DNA from: Limnohabitans sp.
Lineage (GTDB): Bacteria; Pseudomonadota; Gammaproteobacteria; Burkholderiales; Burkholderiaceae_C
Reading direction: 5' to 3'
Assembly (NCBI GenBank): GCA_009693225.1
Contig: SHXP01000018.1
Coordinates: forward strand, 1-17,160
DNA: 17,160 nucleotides
The stretch's first letter is position 1. Each line of letters opens with the position of its first letter. Below are positions 1 to 7,780 of the stretch, in pieces. Below the pieces are notes generated by a model. It was not told the origin of the DNA and did not search any database. It saw only the letters and a program-made list of their open reading frames with translations. The position numbers and the translations under genes were made by a program.

Positions 1-261
1 GCTGCGAAAAAACGCACTCCCAATGCAGCATTCATGAAGCCTTTGACACCGAGCAGCGCATTGGCAGCAGTCATCGGCTCGAGCCCGATGCCACGCACTG
101 AAGTTGTCAGCAAAATGTGGGTCTACATCAAGAAACACAATCTGCAAGACAAGGTCAATAAGCGCAACATCAATGCTGACGACAAACTCAAAGCAGTTTT
201 CGGCAAAGCGCAAGTCACCATGTTTGAACTTGCCAGCCTGATCGGCAAACACCTGAGCTGA
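1..261 (+). CDS. SWIB/MDM2 domain-containing protein (5' end outside window)
   Basis: The reading frame is open from the first base, so the gene starts upstream of the window; 86 codons and a TGA stop are visible. An ATG at 34 exists but probably lies inside the gene, because the codons before it (AAKKRTPN) look like the end of the Lys/Ala-rich tail that bacterial SWIB proteins carry. From about the AFMKPLTPS stretch to the C-terminus the protein is one whole SWIB fold, including PMPRTEVVSKMWVYIKK, NINADDKLKAVFG and the closing MFELASLIGKHL. The SWIB fold is best known from eukaryotic SWI/SNF and MDM2 proteins and also occurs in Chlamydia and many betaproteobacteria, where the role is not settled. 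A DNA or nucleoid role is inferred from the basic tail. It converges on clpB across a shared terminator. The family call is firm; the function is not. Confidence 0.88.
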   Translation, partial: AAKKRTPNAAFMKPLTPSSALAAVIGSSPMPRTEVVSKMWVYIKKHNLQDKVNKRNINADDKLKAVFGKAQVTMFELASLIGKHLS

Positions 262-283
262 TCGATTCTCTGTCGATCAACTG

Positions 284-310
284 AAAAGGGCCGCAACCGC
301 GGCCCTTTTT
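284..310. terminator. Bidirectional intrinsic terminator between SWIB gene and clpB
   Basis: A 7-bp GC stem GGGCCGC/GCGGCCC (288-294 and 299-305) has a four-base AACC loop and is flanked by AAAA on the left and TTTTT on the right. It can therefore end transcription in both directions. It lies 22 bases past the SWIB stop and 6 bases past the clpB stop, the expected place between convergent genes. Confidence 0.9.
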
Positions 311-316
311 GTTATT

Positions 317-2938
317 TCAAACTGCTGGCTTGGATTTGACCGCAGTGAATAAAAATTTCCCAGGCGCGTGAATAGGATCGACACTGACTGCCACCGCATC
401 CTCAGGCATGAACTTGCCTTCCAGAAGCAATTTAGACAAAGGATTTTCAATCCGCTGCTGTATGGCGCGTTTAAGCGGTCTCGCACCGAACACAGGATCG
501 AAGCCGACTTTGGCCAATTCCTGCAGGGCTGCAGCTGAGACGTCCAGGTGCAAATCAATCCGGGCTAACCGTTGACCCAGCGCATGCAATTGAATACCGG
601 CGATTTTCTCAATGTGTTGAGCATTCAACGAATGGAAAACCACTGTTTCATCGATCCGGTTGAGAAACTCCGGTCTGAAATAGTTTTTCAGCTCGTCCCA
701 CACTGCGTCCTTGATATCAGCAGGGTCCTGGCCGTACATGCTTTGGATGATTTTTGATCCGATGTTGGACGTCATGACAATCACAGTGTTTTTGAAATCC
801 ACTGTTCTGCCCTGCCCGTCTGTCAAACGGCCGTCGTCTAGTACTTGTAACAAAATGTTGAAAACATCAGGATGGGCTTTTTCAATCTCATCCATCAGGA
901 TCAGAGAATACGGTTTGCGCCTGACCAATTCAGTCAAATAACCGCCCTCGTCGTAACCCACATAGCCGGGTGGTGCACCGATCAGTTTGCTGACCGAGTG
1001 TTTCTCCATGAACTCACTCATGTCGATCCGGATCAAATGGTCTTCGCTGTCAAACAAAAAACCTGCCAGGGATTTGCATAACTCGGTTTTACCCACACCC
1101 GTCGGCCCGAGAAACAAAAAGGAGCCGGTCGGCCGGGACGGATCGCTCAAGCCTGCACGTGAACGCCTGATGGCATTGGCGACTGCCAGGATGGCTTCAT
1201 CCTGACCCACCACGCTTTCATGCAAACTGTCTTCCATTTTCAGCAGTTTGTCGCGTTCACCCTGCATCAGCTTGGAAACGGGAATACCGGTGGCACGCGC
1301 CACCACTTCGGCAATTTCTTCAGCGCCGACCTGGGTCCTCAGCAACGTCGGACCGGTCGCTGACTTTGCCGCCCCGCTTTCACCCGCGTTGGCTTCCTTG
1401 AGCCTTTTCTCCAATTCGGGCAGTTTTCCATACTGAATCTCGGCAACCTTGTTGAAATCGCCTTTGCGCTTGAATTCTTCAATCTGAATTTTGCAGCGCT
1501 CTATTTCCTCTTTCACCATGGCACCGCCCTGGGCTTGGGCTTTTTCGGATTTCCAGATTTCCTCCAGGTCGGCGTATTCCAATTGCAGCTTGAGGATTTC
1601 CTCTTCGATCAGACCCATGCGCTTAATGGAGGCATCATCCTGTTCTTTGCGCACAGCTTCGCGCTCAATTTTGAGCTGAATCATCCGCCGGTCAAGCTTA
1701 TCCATCACCTCGGGCTTGGAATCAATTTCAATTTTGATTTTGGCTGCCGCCTCATCAATCAAGTCAATGGCTTTGTCAGGTAAAAAACGGTCAGTGATGT
1801 AACGGTGAGAAAGTTCTGCCGCAGCCACAATGGCGGGATCGGTGATCTCAACCCCGTGGTGAACCTCGTACTTCTCCTGTAAACCGCGCAAGATAGCGAT
1901 GGTGGCTTCGACAGTCGGTTCGCCCACAATGATTTTTTGGAAACGTCTCTCCAAGGCCGCATCTTTTTCGATGAATTTTCTGTACTCATCCAGCGTAGTT
2001 GCACCGACACAATGCAGTTCACCTCTGGCCAATGCCGGTTTGAGCATATTGCCTGCGTCCATCGCCCCCTCGGCCTTACCTGCACCCACCAAGGTGTGCA
2101 ACTCGTCAATAAATACGATGGTGTTGCCCTGGTCCTTGGCGAGTTCATTCAAAACGTTTTTCAAACGCTCTTCAAATTCGCCTCTGAACTTTGCGCCAGC
2201 CAGCAAAGACGACATATCCAGCGACAAGACACGCTTGCCCTTGAGCGAGTCGGGTACTTCACCCGAAACAATACGCTGGGCTAGACCTTCAACGATGGCT
2301 GTTTTACCCACGCCGGGTTCGCCGATCAGGACAGGATTGTTTTTTCTGCGACGCTGCAGCACTTGGATTGCACGGCGGATTTCATCGTCACGCCCGATCA
2401 CCGGGTCGAGTTTGCCCAGACGCGCACGCTCGGTCAGGTCAAGGCAATACTTCTTCAAGGTTTCCCGCTGGCCCTCAACGTCAGCAGATTTCACCGACTC
2501 GCCGCCACGCACCGCTTCAATGGCAGCGTACAAAGCTTGCTTATTCAGCCCGTGTGAGCGTGCTTTATTGGCCAGTTCACTTTTGGAATCAGAAAAAGCC
2601 AGTATGAACAATTCACCGGCCACATACTGGTCACCACGCTTTAAAGCGTCCTTTTCGGCAGCTTGCAGCAAGCTCACCAGATCGCGACTGACCTGAACCT
2701 GAACCTGTTCCTGCCCCTGAACTTGAGGCAAATTTTTAATGGCTTCTTCGCAATCCTTGAACAATCCATTGATATTGACGCCGGCGCGCATGAGCAGCGA
2801 ACGGGGCCCGTCGTCCTGTTTGAGCATGGCCGCCAGCAAATGGCAGGGTTCAATGAAGGCATGGTCCGAGCCCAGAGCAATGGTCTGAGCATCAGATAAA
2901 GCTTCCTGGAACTTGGTTGTTAACTTGTCTAACCGCAT
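317..2938 (-). CDS. clpB: ATP-dependent chaperone ClpB (protein disaggregase)
   Basis: ClpB is a hexameric cytoplasmic AAA+ machine that, with DnaK, pulls polypeptides out of aggregates after heat stress. The 873-residue product has the full domain order: Clp N-domain (about 1-145), first AAA+ module with Walker A GEPGVGKT at 206-213 and Walker B Asp278-Glu279, a coiled-coil middle domain (about 400-520) typical of ClpB rather than ClpA, and a second AAA+ module with GPTGVGKT at 611-618. An in-frame ATG four codons upstream (2950) is possible. I chose 2938 because the protein then begins MRLDKLTTKF as in other ClpBs, and a GAGG Shine-Dalgarno sits six bases before it; that motif would lie inside the longer version. 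It follows moaE in the same direction after a 74-base gap that may hold its own promoter. Confidence 0.97.
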   Translation of the reverse strand: MRLDKLTTKFQEALSDAQTIALGSDHAFIEPCHLLAAMLKQDDGPRSLLMRAGVNINGLFKDCEEAIKNLPQVQGQEQVQVQVSRDLVSLLQAAEKDALKRGDQYVAGELFILAFSDSKSELANKARSHGLNKQALYAAIEAVRGGESVKSADVEGQRETLKKYCLDLTERARLGKLDPVIGRDDEIRRAIQVLQRRRKNNPVLIGEPGVGKTAIVEGLAQRIVSGEVPDSLKGKRVLSLDMSSLLAGAKFRGEFEERLKNVLNELAKDQGNTIVFIDELHTLVGAGKAEGAMDAGNMLKPALARGELHCVGATTLDEYRKFIEKDAALERRFQKIIVGEPTVEATIAILRGLQEKYEVHHGVEITDPAIVAAAELSHRYITDRFLPDKAIDLIDEAAAKIKIEIDSKPEVMDKLDRRMIQLKIEREAVRKEQDDASIKRMGLIEEEILKLQLEYADLEEIWKSEKAQAQGGAMVKEEIERCKIQIEEFKRKGDFNKVAEIQYGKLPELEKRLKEANAGESGAAKSATGPTLLRTQVGAEEIAEVVARATGIPVSKLMQGERDKLLKMEDSLHESVVGQDEAILAVANAIRRSRAGLSDPSRPTGSFLFLGPTGVGKTELCKSLAGFLFDSEDHLIRIDMSEFMEKHSVSKLIGAPPGYVGYDEGGYLTELVRRKPYSLILMDEIEKAHPDVFNILLQVLDDGRLTDGQGRTVDFKNTVIVMTSNIGSKIIQSMYGQDPADIKDAVWDELKNYFRPEFLNRIDETVVFHSLNAQHIEKIAGIQLHALGQRLARIDLHLDVSAAALQELAKVGFDPVFGARPLKRAIQQRIENPLSKLLLEGKFMPEDAVAVSVDPIHAPGKFLFTAVKSKPAV
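2693..2722. repeat. Imperfect hexanucleotide tandem repeat inside clpB
   Basis: Five adjacent six-base units read on the plus strand as CTGAAC, CTGAAC, CTGTTC, CTGCCC, CTGAAC. On the coding strand they encode alternating glutamine dipeptides (VQ GQ EQ VQ VQ) at about residues 73-82 of ClpB, between the two halves of the N-terminal domain. The unit length keeps the frame, so copy-number change would lengthen or shorten the linker by two residues per unit. Confidence 0.75.
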
Positions 2939-2963
2939 GTTTAACCTCATTGATTCGATTCTT

Positions 2964-2969
2964 ATGGGG
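2964..2969 (-). promoter_or_regulatory. Possible sigma-32-like -10 element (CCCCAT) upstream of clpB
   Basis: Read on the minus strand the hexamer is CCCCAT followed by AA, matching the core of the heat-shock sigma-32 -10 element (CCCCATnT) except in the last position. clpB is a classical sigma-32 target. No TTGAA-like -35 lies 11-16 bases upstream; the nearest, TTGCAA, is 22 bases away. This is a weak candidate only. Confidence 0.25.
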
Positions 2970-2977
2970 TATTTGCG

Positions 2978-2995
2978 GCAAACCTGCCGGTTTGC
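2978..2995. repeat. Perfect inverted repeat (hairpin) in the moaE-clpB gap
   Basis: GCAAACC (2978-2984) and GGTTTGC (2989-2995) are exact reverse complements separated by TGCC. It begins, on the minus strand, about 18 bases after the moaE stop. No T-run follows on either strand, so it is a poor intrinsic terminator. It could protect the 3' end of the moa mRNA or be an operator for clpB. It is not a CIRCE element. Confidence 0.55.
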
Positions 2996-3012
2996 AAGGT
3001 CAACCTAAAGGG

Positions 3013-3495
3013 TTACACCCCGGCATTGTCAGTCGCGATACCCCAGCGGCTCATGGTCTGGTCATCCGATACCCTTGCATCTACCCAACGATGTCCGGTA
3101 GGCGTGGCTTCTTTTTTCCAGAAAGGCGCGTGGGTTTTCAAATAATCCATCAGGAATTCACAAGCTAGGAAGCTTTGCCCGCGATGGGCGGATGTCACAG
3201 CAACCAGCACAATCTGGTCAAGCGGCATGAGCAAGCCTACACGGTGAATCACCGTGGCACCGAATATGTCAAAACGCTGTTGTGCCTCTTGCATCATTTT
3301 TTGGATGGACGCCTCGGTCATGCCCGGGTAATGTTCCAATTCCAAAGATGCAACCTGATCGCCCTCGTTACGGTCTCTGACAGTGCCGATAAAAGTGCAT
3401 ACAGCGCCAACCGCTTTATTGCCGTATCGAAGTTTTGCAATTTCGTGCGACACATCAAAACCCCCGGTCTGAATCACAACGGTGAAGCTCATCAT
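3013..3495 (-). CDS. moaE: Molybdopterin synthase catalytic (large) subunit MoaE
   Basis: MoaE pairs with thiocarboxylated MoaD to convert cyclic pyranopterin monophosphate into molybdopterin, a middle step of molybdenum cofactor synthesis. The 160-residue product shows the family landmarks: GTVR with Arg40, LELEHYPGMTE at 51-61, a SAHR motif with His104-Arg105, and DYLKTHAPFWKKE with Lys120 and Lys127, which correspond to the E. coli catalytic lysines 119 and 126. The frame also allows a TTG start at 3498. I chose the ATG at 3495 because its A is shared with the TGA stop of moaD (TGATG), a classic coupling that favours equal amounts of the two subunits. There is a further ATG one codon on. 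The gene ends moeA-moaD-moaE. Confidence 0.96.
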   Translation of the reverse strand: MMSFTVVIQTGGFDVSHEIAKLRYGNKAVGAVCTFIGTVRDRNEGDQVASLELEHYPGMTEASIQKMMQEAQQRFDIFGATVIHRVGLLMPLDQIVLVAVTSAHRGQSFLACEFLMDYLKTHAPFWKKEATPTGHRWVDARVSDDQTMSRWGIATDNAGV

Positions 3496-3746
3496 CAACC
3501 GCCTGTCACCGGAGGAAAAAAAGCAATTTCAGCATCGGCTTGCAAAAGGGTGCTGCCGTCGCTGACAACCTGGTTCATGGCCATGCGAATGGCTTTTCCG
3601 CTTGCCAAAGCGGCAGCATAAGCTTCCCCGCGGGAAATAAGATCTTGGCGCAAGCTATTCAAATCTGTGGCTTCGGTCTCTACCGTTTCCTGCGACAGAC
3701 CGATGTGTTCTCTGACCGAGGCGAAATATCGCAAATGAATTTTCAT
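3495..3746 (-). CDS. moaD: Molybdopterin synthase sulfur carrier (small) subunit MoaD
   Basis: This 83-residue ubiquitin-fold protein carries sulfur as a C-terminal thiocarboxylate to MoaE. The essential Gly82-Gly83 C-terminus is present (FFPPVTGG), and the start MKIHLRYFASVRE matches the first beta strand of the family. The length is normal (E. coli MoaD has 81). Its ATG overlaps the moeA stop by four bases (ATGA) and its TGA overlaps the moaE start by one, so it is probably translated by re-initiating ribosomes; I see no strong Shine-Dalgarno of its own. The activating enzyme MoeB is not in the window. Confidence 0.95.
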   Translation of the reverse strand: MKIHLRYFASVREHIGLSQETVETEATDLNSLRQDLISRGEAYAAALASGKAIRMAMNQVVSDGSTLLQADAEIAFFPPVTGG

Positions 3747-4981
3747 GAGAATCCGGATAAAAAAGGAATATACCGAACCATGTCCCCTGGCTTGACAATC
3801 TGGCCGGAAGGATTGTCAAGCAATCCGTCACCCCAGACTGCAGAAGTCAATACGCCAGAGCTCTGGTTATTGAATAAATCCAGCCCCCCTGCTGTATTGC
3901 GCTTGACCCGCAAAAACTCTCTGCGCTTATCCGCTTTGGACCAGGCAAAGTCAGCTCTCATGGCATAGCTTTCCGGCTCAGTCTGTGTTGCTCCCTGAAG
4001 GCGCAAAACAAACGGCCGGACCAACAGGATGAATGTCACCAGACTCGATACCGGGTTACCCGGTAAACCGATGAAATGAACGGACTGAACCGGGTTTTGC
4101 CGAATCCTGCCATAAGCAAAAGGCTTTCCCGGTTTGATCGCCAACGCCCACAGCTCTAATTCACCCAGCGATTGAATGGCTGGTTTGACATGGTCTTCTT
4201 CGCCGACAGACACGCCACCGCTGGTTAACAAGAGGTCGTGAGAACCGGCAGCCAGGGCAAATGCATGGCGGGTCGACTCCAGCTTATCGGGCAGAATTCC
4301 TGCATCTGTCACCACGCAACCTAAACGCTCGAGCAAAGCTTTCAAAAAAAACCGGTTGGAGTTAAAGATAGCGCCGGGAGGCAAATCAGCCGGATTGACT
4401 GTCCCTGGCATGATCAACTCATCGCCGGTTGAAAACACGGCAACCCGGGGGCGACGGGCCACGCAGAGGCTCGCCAGCCCCAGACTTGCCGCCAGTCCCA
4501 GGCTCGCAGGCGTCAACCGGTGCCCGCGCAACAAGACCTTTTGCCCGCAGGAGATGTCTTCGCCGCGCAAGCGTATGCATTGGCCTTTGACGGGTTGAGA
4601 AAGAATTTTGACACGGCCGTCAGCAAGTAATTCGCAGTCTTCCTGCATGACAACCGTGTCAGCACCTTCAGGTACTGGGGCACCTGTGAAAATACGATCC
4701 GCTTGACCGGGCTGTAATGCCTTTGGGAAATGGCCGGCAGCAATGCGCTGGCCGGCTTGAAGAACGCCATCAGCAGCTTTCACATCATAGAAGCTTAAGG
4801 CATAGCCGTCCATGGCTGAATTATCAAAAGCCGGCAGGTCCAATTCAGAGACCACGTCATCAGCAAGGATCCGCGCATCTGCATCGAAAGTCGACACAAT
4901 TTCAGTGTCCAGCAAAGGCTGTGCGTGGACGGTCAATTGTTCCAGGGCATCATCCAAGGTTAGCAAATTTGGTTTGTTCAT
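3743..4981 (-). CDS. moeA: Molybdopterin molybdenumtransferase MoeA
   Basis: MoeA inserts molybdate into adenylylated molybdopterin to make active molybdenum cofactor. The 412-residue protein has the usual landmarks in order: DNSAMDGYA from residue 53, RIFTGAPVPEGADTVV around 96-111, RGEDI at 139-143, FSTGDEL at 183-189, LTSGGVSVGEEDHVK at 252-266, IKPGKPFAYG at 282-291 and GLPGNPVSS at 305-313, followed by the C-terminal beta-barrel. Length is close to E. coli MoeA (411). It heads the overlapping moeA-moaD-moaE cluster, 58 bases after thrC. That gap holds a weak candidate promoter, and no obvious Shine-Dalgarno precedes the ATG. Partners such as moaA, moaC and mogA are not in the window. Confidence 0.96.
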   Translation of the reverse strand: MNKPNLLTLDDALEQLTVHAQPLLDTEIVSTFDADARILADDVVSELDLPAFDNSAMDGYALSFYDVKAADGVLQAGQRIAAGHFPKALQPGQADRIFTGAPVPEGADTVVMQEDCELLADGRVKILSQPVKGQCIRLRGEDISCGQKVLLRGHRLTPASLGLAASLGLASLCVARRPRVAVFSTGDELIMPGTVNPADLPPGAIFNSNRFFLKALLERLGCVVTDAGILPDKLESTRHAFALAAGSHDLLLTSGGVSVGEEDHVKPAIQSLGELELWALAIKPGKPFAYGRIRQNPVQSVHFIGLPGNPVSSLVTFILLVRPFVLRLQGATQTEPESYAMRADFAWSKADKRREFLRVKRNTAGGLDLFNNQSSGVLTSAVWGDGLLDNPSGQIVKPGDMVRYIPFLSGFS

Positions 4982-5008
4982 GAAATACGCAATCTAGAAC
5001 CTGACATT

Positions 5009-5036
5009 AAAATAGAACAAGCTTAAGACCATTCAA
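5009..5036 (-). promoter_or_regulatory. Weak candidate promoter for moeA-moaD-moaE
   Basis: On the minus strand TTGAAT (5036-5031) is followed after 16 bases by TATTTT (5014-5009), each matching 4 of 6 sigma-70 consensus bases. It lies in the 58-base gap after thrC, about 28 bases before the moeA start. The gap has no terminator, so read-through from the threonine genes is equally possible. Confidence 0.25.
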
Positions 5037-5039
5037 AGG

Positions 5040-6470
5040 CTAATCAGCGCAATTCATGGCAATATAGCTTTTGATTTGCCCGGCATCCGGTGGCATGACT
5101 TCAAATCTCAATGGCATTATTTCCAAATTCTTGAATTTTTCAGGAACATCAGGCAGTTTATGTAAGGCTTGCATGATGGTGTCAGCAAATTTCACAGGCA
5201 AGGCGGTTTCAAGAACAATCATGGGCTCACCCGGTGTCATGTATTCTGCGGCCACCTTCAACCCATCGGCAGTGTGCGGATCGACCATTTGTCCATAAGT
5301 GGAAAACATATGGCGGATCGTGCGCAAACGGTTCTCGTGGGTACTTTTACCGCTGACAAAACCGAAACGGTTTTTCAAAACGGCAAACTCCGGATCCGAG
5401 GCTAAGTTGAATGAACCGGTGGCTGCGATTTGGTCAGAAAAAAGCCCGGCCGTTTTAACTGGATTCTGCTTGAGAAGATCATAAATAAATCGCTCGAAAT
5501 TGCTCGCCTTGGAGATGTCCATGGATGGACTCGATGTCTCGAAGGTGCGAGCACTGTCTCTGATTTTGTAACTGCCTGATCTGAAAAATTCATCCAATAC
5601 GTCGTTCTCATTGGTTGCCACAACCAGTTGGCTTATCGGCAAACCCATCATTCTGGCAACATGTCCTGCGCATACATTGCCGAAATTGCCGCTAGGCACC
5701 GAGAAACTCACAGTTTGCGAATGGTCGGCCGTCGCTTGAAAATAACCGGCGAAATAATAGACAACCTGAGCCAGCAGGCGCGCCCAGTTGATGGAGTTGA
5801 CTGTGCCTATTTTGTATTTTCTCTTGAAGGCCAAATCCTGAGAGACAGCTTTGACGATGTTCTGACAATCGTCAAAAACACCTTGTACTGCGATATTGAA
5901 AATATTTTTATCTGTAAGGCTGAACATTTGAGCCTGCTGAAATCTGCTCATCCGGCCGTGAGGACTGGTCATGAACACCTGTACCCCGTGTTTACCGCGC
6001 ATGGCATATTCAGCAGCACTGCCGGTATCGCCTGAAGTAGCACCCAGAATATTGAGTTGTTCGCCGCGTCTTTGCAGTTCATATTCAAACAAATTACCGA
6101 GTAACTGCATGGCCATGTCTTTGAAAGCCAGGGTAGGTCCATTGGACAAAGCCAGTATATGCAGATTGCCGTCTATTGTGCTCAAAGGGGAAATACGCTG
6201 ATCGCCGAAAACTTCAGCGGTATAGGTTTTCTGACACAGGGCCAGCAAATCAGCTGAGGGGATATCGTCAATGTACAAAGACAGTATTTCGAAAGCCAGA
6301 AAAGCATAGCCACGGTTGTTGTAGATGTCCCGTAAACGGCTAAAATCCTTTGTATTGAGCTGGGGATAGGTCTGGGGAAGGTACAAGCCGCCGTCCGGCG
6401 CCAGACCTTCAAGCAAAATGTCACAAAACTTTTGACGGTTGTGATAACCACGCGTTGAAAGATAAAACAT
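5040..6470 (-). CDS. thrC: Threonine synthase (PLP-dependent)
   Basis: ThrC converts O-phosphohomoserine to L-threonine and phosphate, the last step of threonine synthesis. The 476-residue length fits the long-form class found in many proteobacteria and fungi. The N-terminus (MFYLSTRGY) is typical. The PLP lysine is Lys117 in GPTLAFKD (111-118). LGATSGDTGSA (142-152) and PSGNFGN (259-265) form the cofactor phosphate and substrate pockets, and the FETSSPSMDISKASNFER block is characteristic of the family. Its ATG shares one base with the hom stop (TGATG), so the two are translationally coupled; only a distant AAGGA lies upstream. Homoserine kinase, which makes its substrate, is not encoded here. 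Confidence 0.97.
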   Translation of the reverse strand: MFYLSTRGYHNRQKFCDILLEGLAPDGGLYLPQTYPQLNTKDFSRLRDIYNNRGYAFLAFEILSLYIDDIPSADLLALCQKTYTAEVFGDQRISPLSTIDGNLHILALSNGPTLAFKDMAMQLLGNLFEYELQRRGEQLNILGATSGDTGSAAEYAMRGKHGVQVFMTSPHGRMSRFQQAQMFSLTDKNIFNIAVQGVFDDCQNIVKAVSQDLAFKRKYKIGTVNSINWARLLAQVVYYFAGYFQATADHSQTVSFSVPSGNFGNVCAGHVARMMGLPISQLVVATNENDVLDEFFRSGSYKIRDSARTFETSSPSMDISKASNFERFIYDLLKQNPVKTAGLFSDQIAATGSFNLASDPEFAVLKNRFGFVSGKSTHENRLRTIRHMFSTYGQMVDPHTADGLKVAAEYMTPGEPMIVLETALPVKFADTIMQALHKLPDVPEKFKNLEIMPLRFEVMPPDAGQIKSYIAMNCAD

Positions 6471-7780
6471 CAGTTGAATTCTTCCTTGCGGATACGCACC
6501 ACAGACCCAAGTACAGTGGGTAAATTCTCTATTTTTGCGATTGCTGATTTCATGTCTGATTCCTGAGCGTGGTGCGTCAGGATAATCAACTCAGTTTGCA
6601 TTTTGACTAAATCCGCAGGTTGTTGAATCATGGCATCAATGCTGATACCGGCCTGCGCCAGAACACTGGAAACGCTGGCCAATACCCCGGCTTGATCTGC
6701 CACACCTATGCGCAAGTAGTAGCAGCTGGTGATCTCGTCCATGACCATGATGCGGGTATCCGCCAGATCATCAGTCTGGAAAGCCATGGCGGGAATGCGG
6801 GAGCCAGGGTCTACCGACGACCATCTTGCAATATCGATCACATCTGCGATCACTGCACTGGCAGTCGGTTCACCGCCGGCACCTTTGCCGTAATACATAC
6901 TGGTACCGGTGGCGTCCGCATGAACCATCACCGCGTTCATCGCGCCTTCAACGTTGGCGAGCAAAGATTTCTCGGAAATGAGGCAAGGATGTACGCGCAC
7001 CTCAATACCTTGCGGTGAAGATTTTGTGATCCCCAGCAGTTTGATTCGGTAACCGAGTTGGGTGGCGAATTGGATATCCTGCGCCTGAAGTTCACTGATG
7101 CCTTCGATATACGCTGATTCAAACGGAAGCGCAATACCGAAAGCAATGGCAGAGATGATGCTGCATTTATGGGCCGCGTCAATGCCTTGAATATCAAAAG
7201 TAGGGTCTGCTTCGGCATAGCCGAGTGATTGGGCTTGCTGTAAAGCCTGGTCAAAACTCCAGCCCTTTTCACGCATTTGCGACAGGATGAAGTTGGTGGT
7301 GCCATTGATGATGCCGGCCACCCAGTTGATACGGTTTGCAGTTAATCCTTCACGCAACACCTTGATGATGGGAATACCTCCAGCCACCGAAGCTTCGTAA
7401 CCGATCATCACGCCTTTTTGTCTGGCGGCTTCAAAAATCTGGGAGCCGTGCACTGCAAGCAAAGCCTTGTTGGCAGTGACCACATGTTTACCCGCAGCGA
7501 TCGCCTTTAAAACAATGTCAAAAGCGAATCCGTAGCCTCCGATCAATTCAATGACAAGATCTATATCCGGGTTGGCGATGACCAGGTTTGCATCTGAAAC
7601 CACTTCGCAGTATTCGGCAACTTGAGACCGGGCCTTGGCAATATCCAGGTCAGCAACCATTTTGATCTCGAGGATTCTGCCCAGACGACGCTCGATGTGC
7701 AGTTTATTTCGTTGCAAGACCTGGTACGTGCCGTTTCCGACAGTACCCATACCCAACAGTCCGATTTGCAGTGGCCTCAT
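6470..7780 (-). CDS. hom: Homoserine dehydrogenase with C-terminal ACT domain
   Basis: Hom reduces aspartate semialdehyde to homoserine with NAD(P)H, at the branch to threonine and methionine. This is the monofunctional form, not fused to aspartokinase as in E. coli ThrA. The 436-residue protein starts with a Rossmann motif GLLGMGTVGNGT (7-18). It then has TANKALLA (102-109), INGTTNFIL (158-166) and ADPTFDIQGIDAAHK (191-205), which carries the family DxxGxDxxxK signature with catalytic Lys205. Residues from about 353 form an ACT domain (LRIGVADQAGVLASVSSVL), usually the threonine-sensing feedback site. Its ATG shares one base with the alaA TAA stop, and it is followed directly by thrC. Confidence 0.97.
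   Translation of the reverse strand: MRPLQIGLLGMGTVGNGTYQVLQRNKLHIERRLGRILEIKMVADLDIAKARSQVAEYCEVVSDANLVIANPDIDLVIELIGGYGFAFDIVLKAIAAGKHVVTANKALLAVHGSQIFEAARQKGVMIGYEASVAGGIPIIKVLREGLTANRINWVAGIINGTTNFILSQMREKGWSFDQALQQAQSLGYAEADPTFDIQGIDAAHKCSIISAIAFGIALPFESAYIEGISELQAQDIQFATQLGYRIKLLGITKSSPQGIEVRVHPCLISEKSLLANVEGAMNAVMVHADATGTSMYYGKGAGGEPTASAVIADVIDIARWSSVDPGSRIPAMAFQTDDLADTRIMVMDEITSCYYLRIGVADQAGVLASVSSVLAQAGISIDAMIQQPADLVKMQTELIILTHHAQESDMKSAIAKIENLPTVLGSVVRIRKEEFN

Noticed and set aside
1899..2696. 265-codon plus-strand open frame opposite clpB
   Set aside because: It lies wholly antisense to conserved clpB coding sequence, resembles no known family, and is rich in Ser and Pro as expected from a reverse frame of an AAA+ gene.
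2958..3000. Complete sigma-32 promoter for clpB
   Set aside because: Only the CCCCAT half is convincing; no TTGAA-like -35 lies at an allowed distance, so only a weak candidate was listed.
3175..3621. 148-codon plus-strand frame opposite moaE and moaD
   Set aside because: Both minus-strand genes have catalytic motifs and overlapping start and stop codons; this is a shadow.
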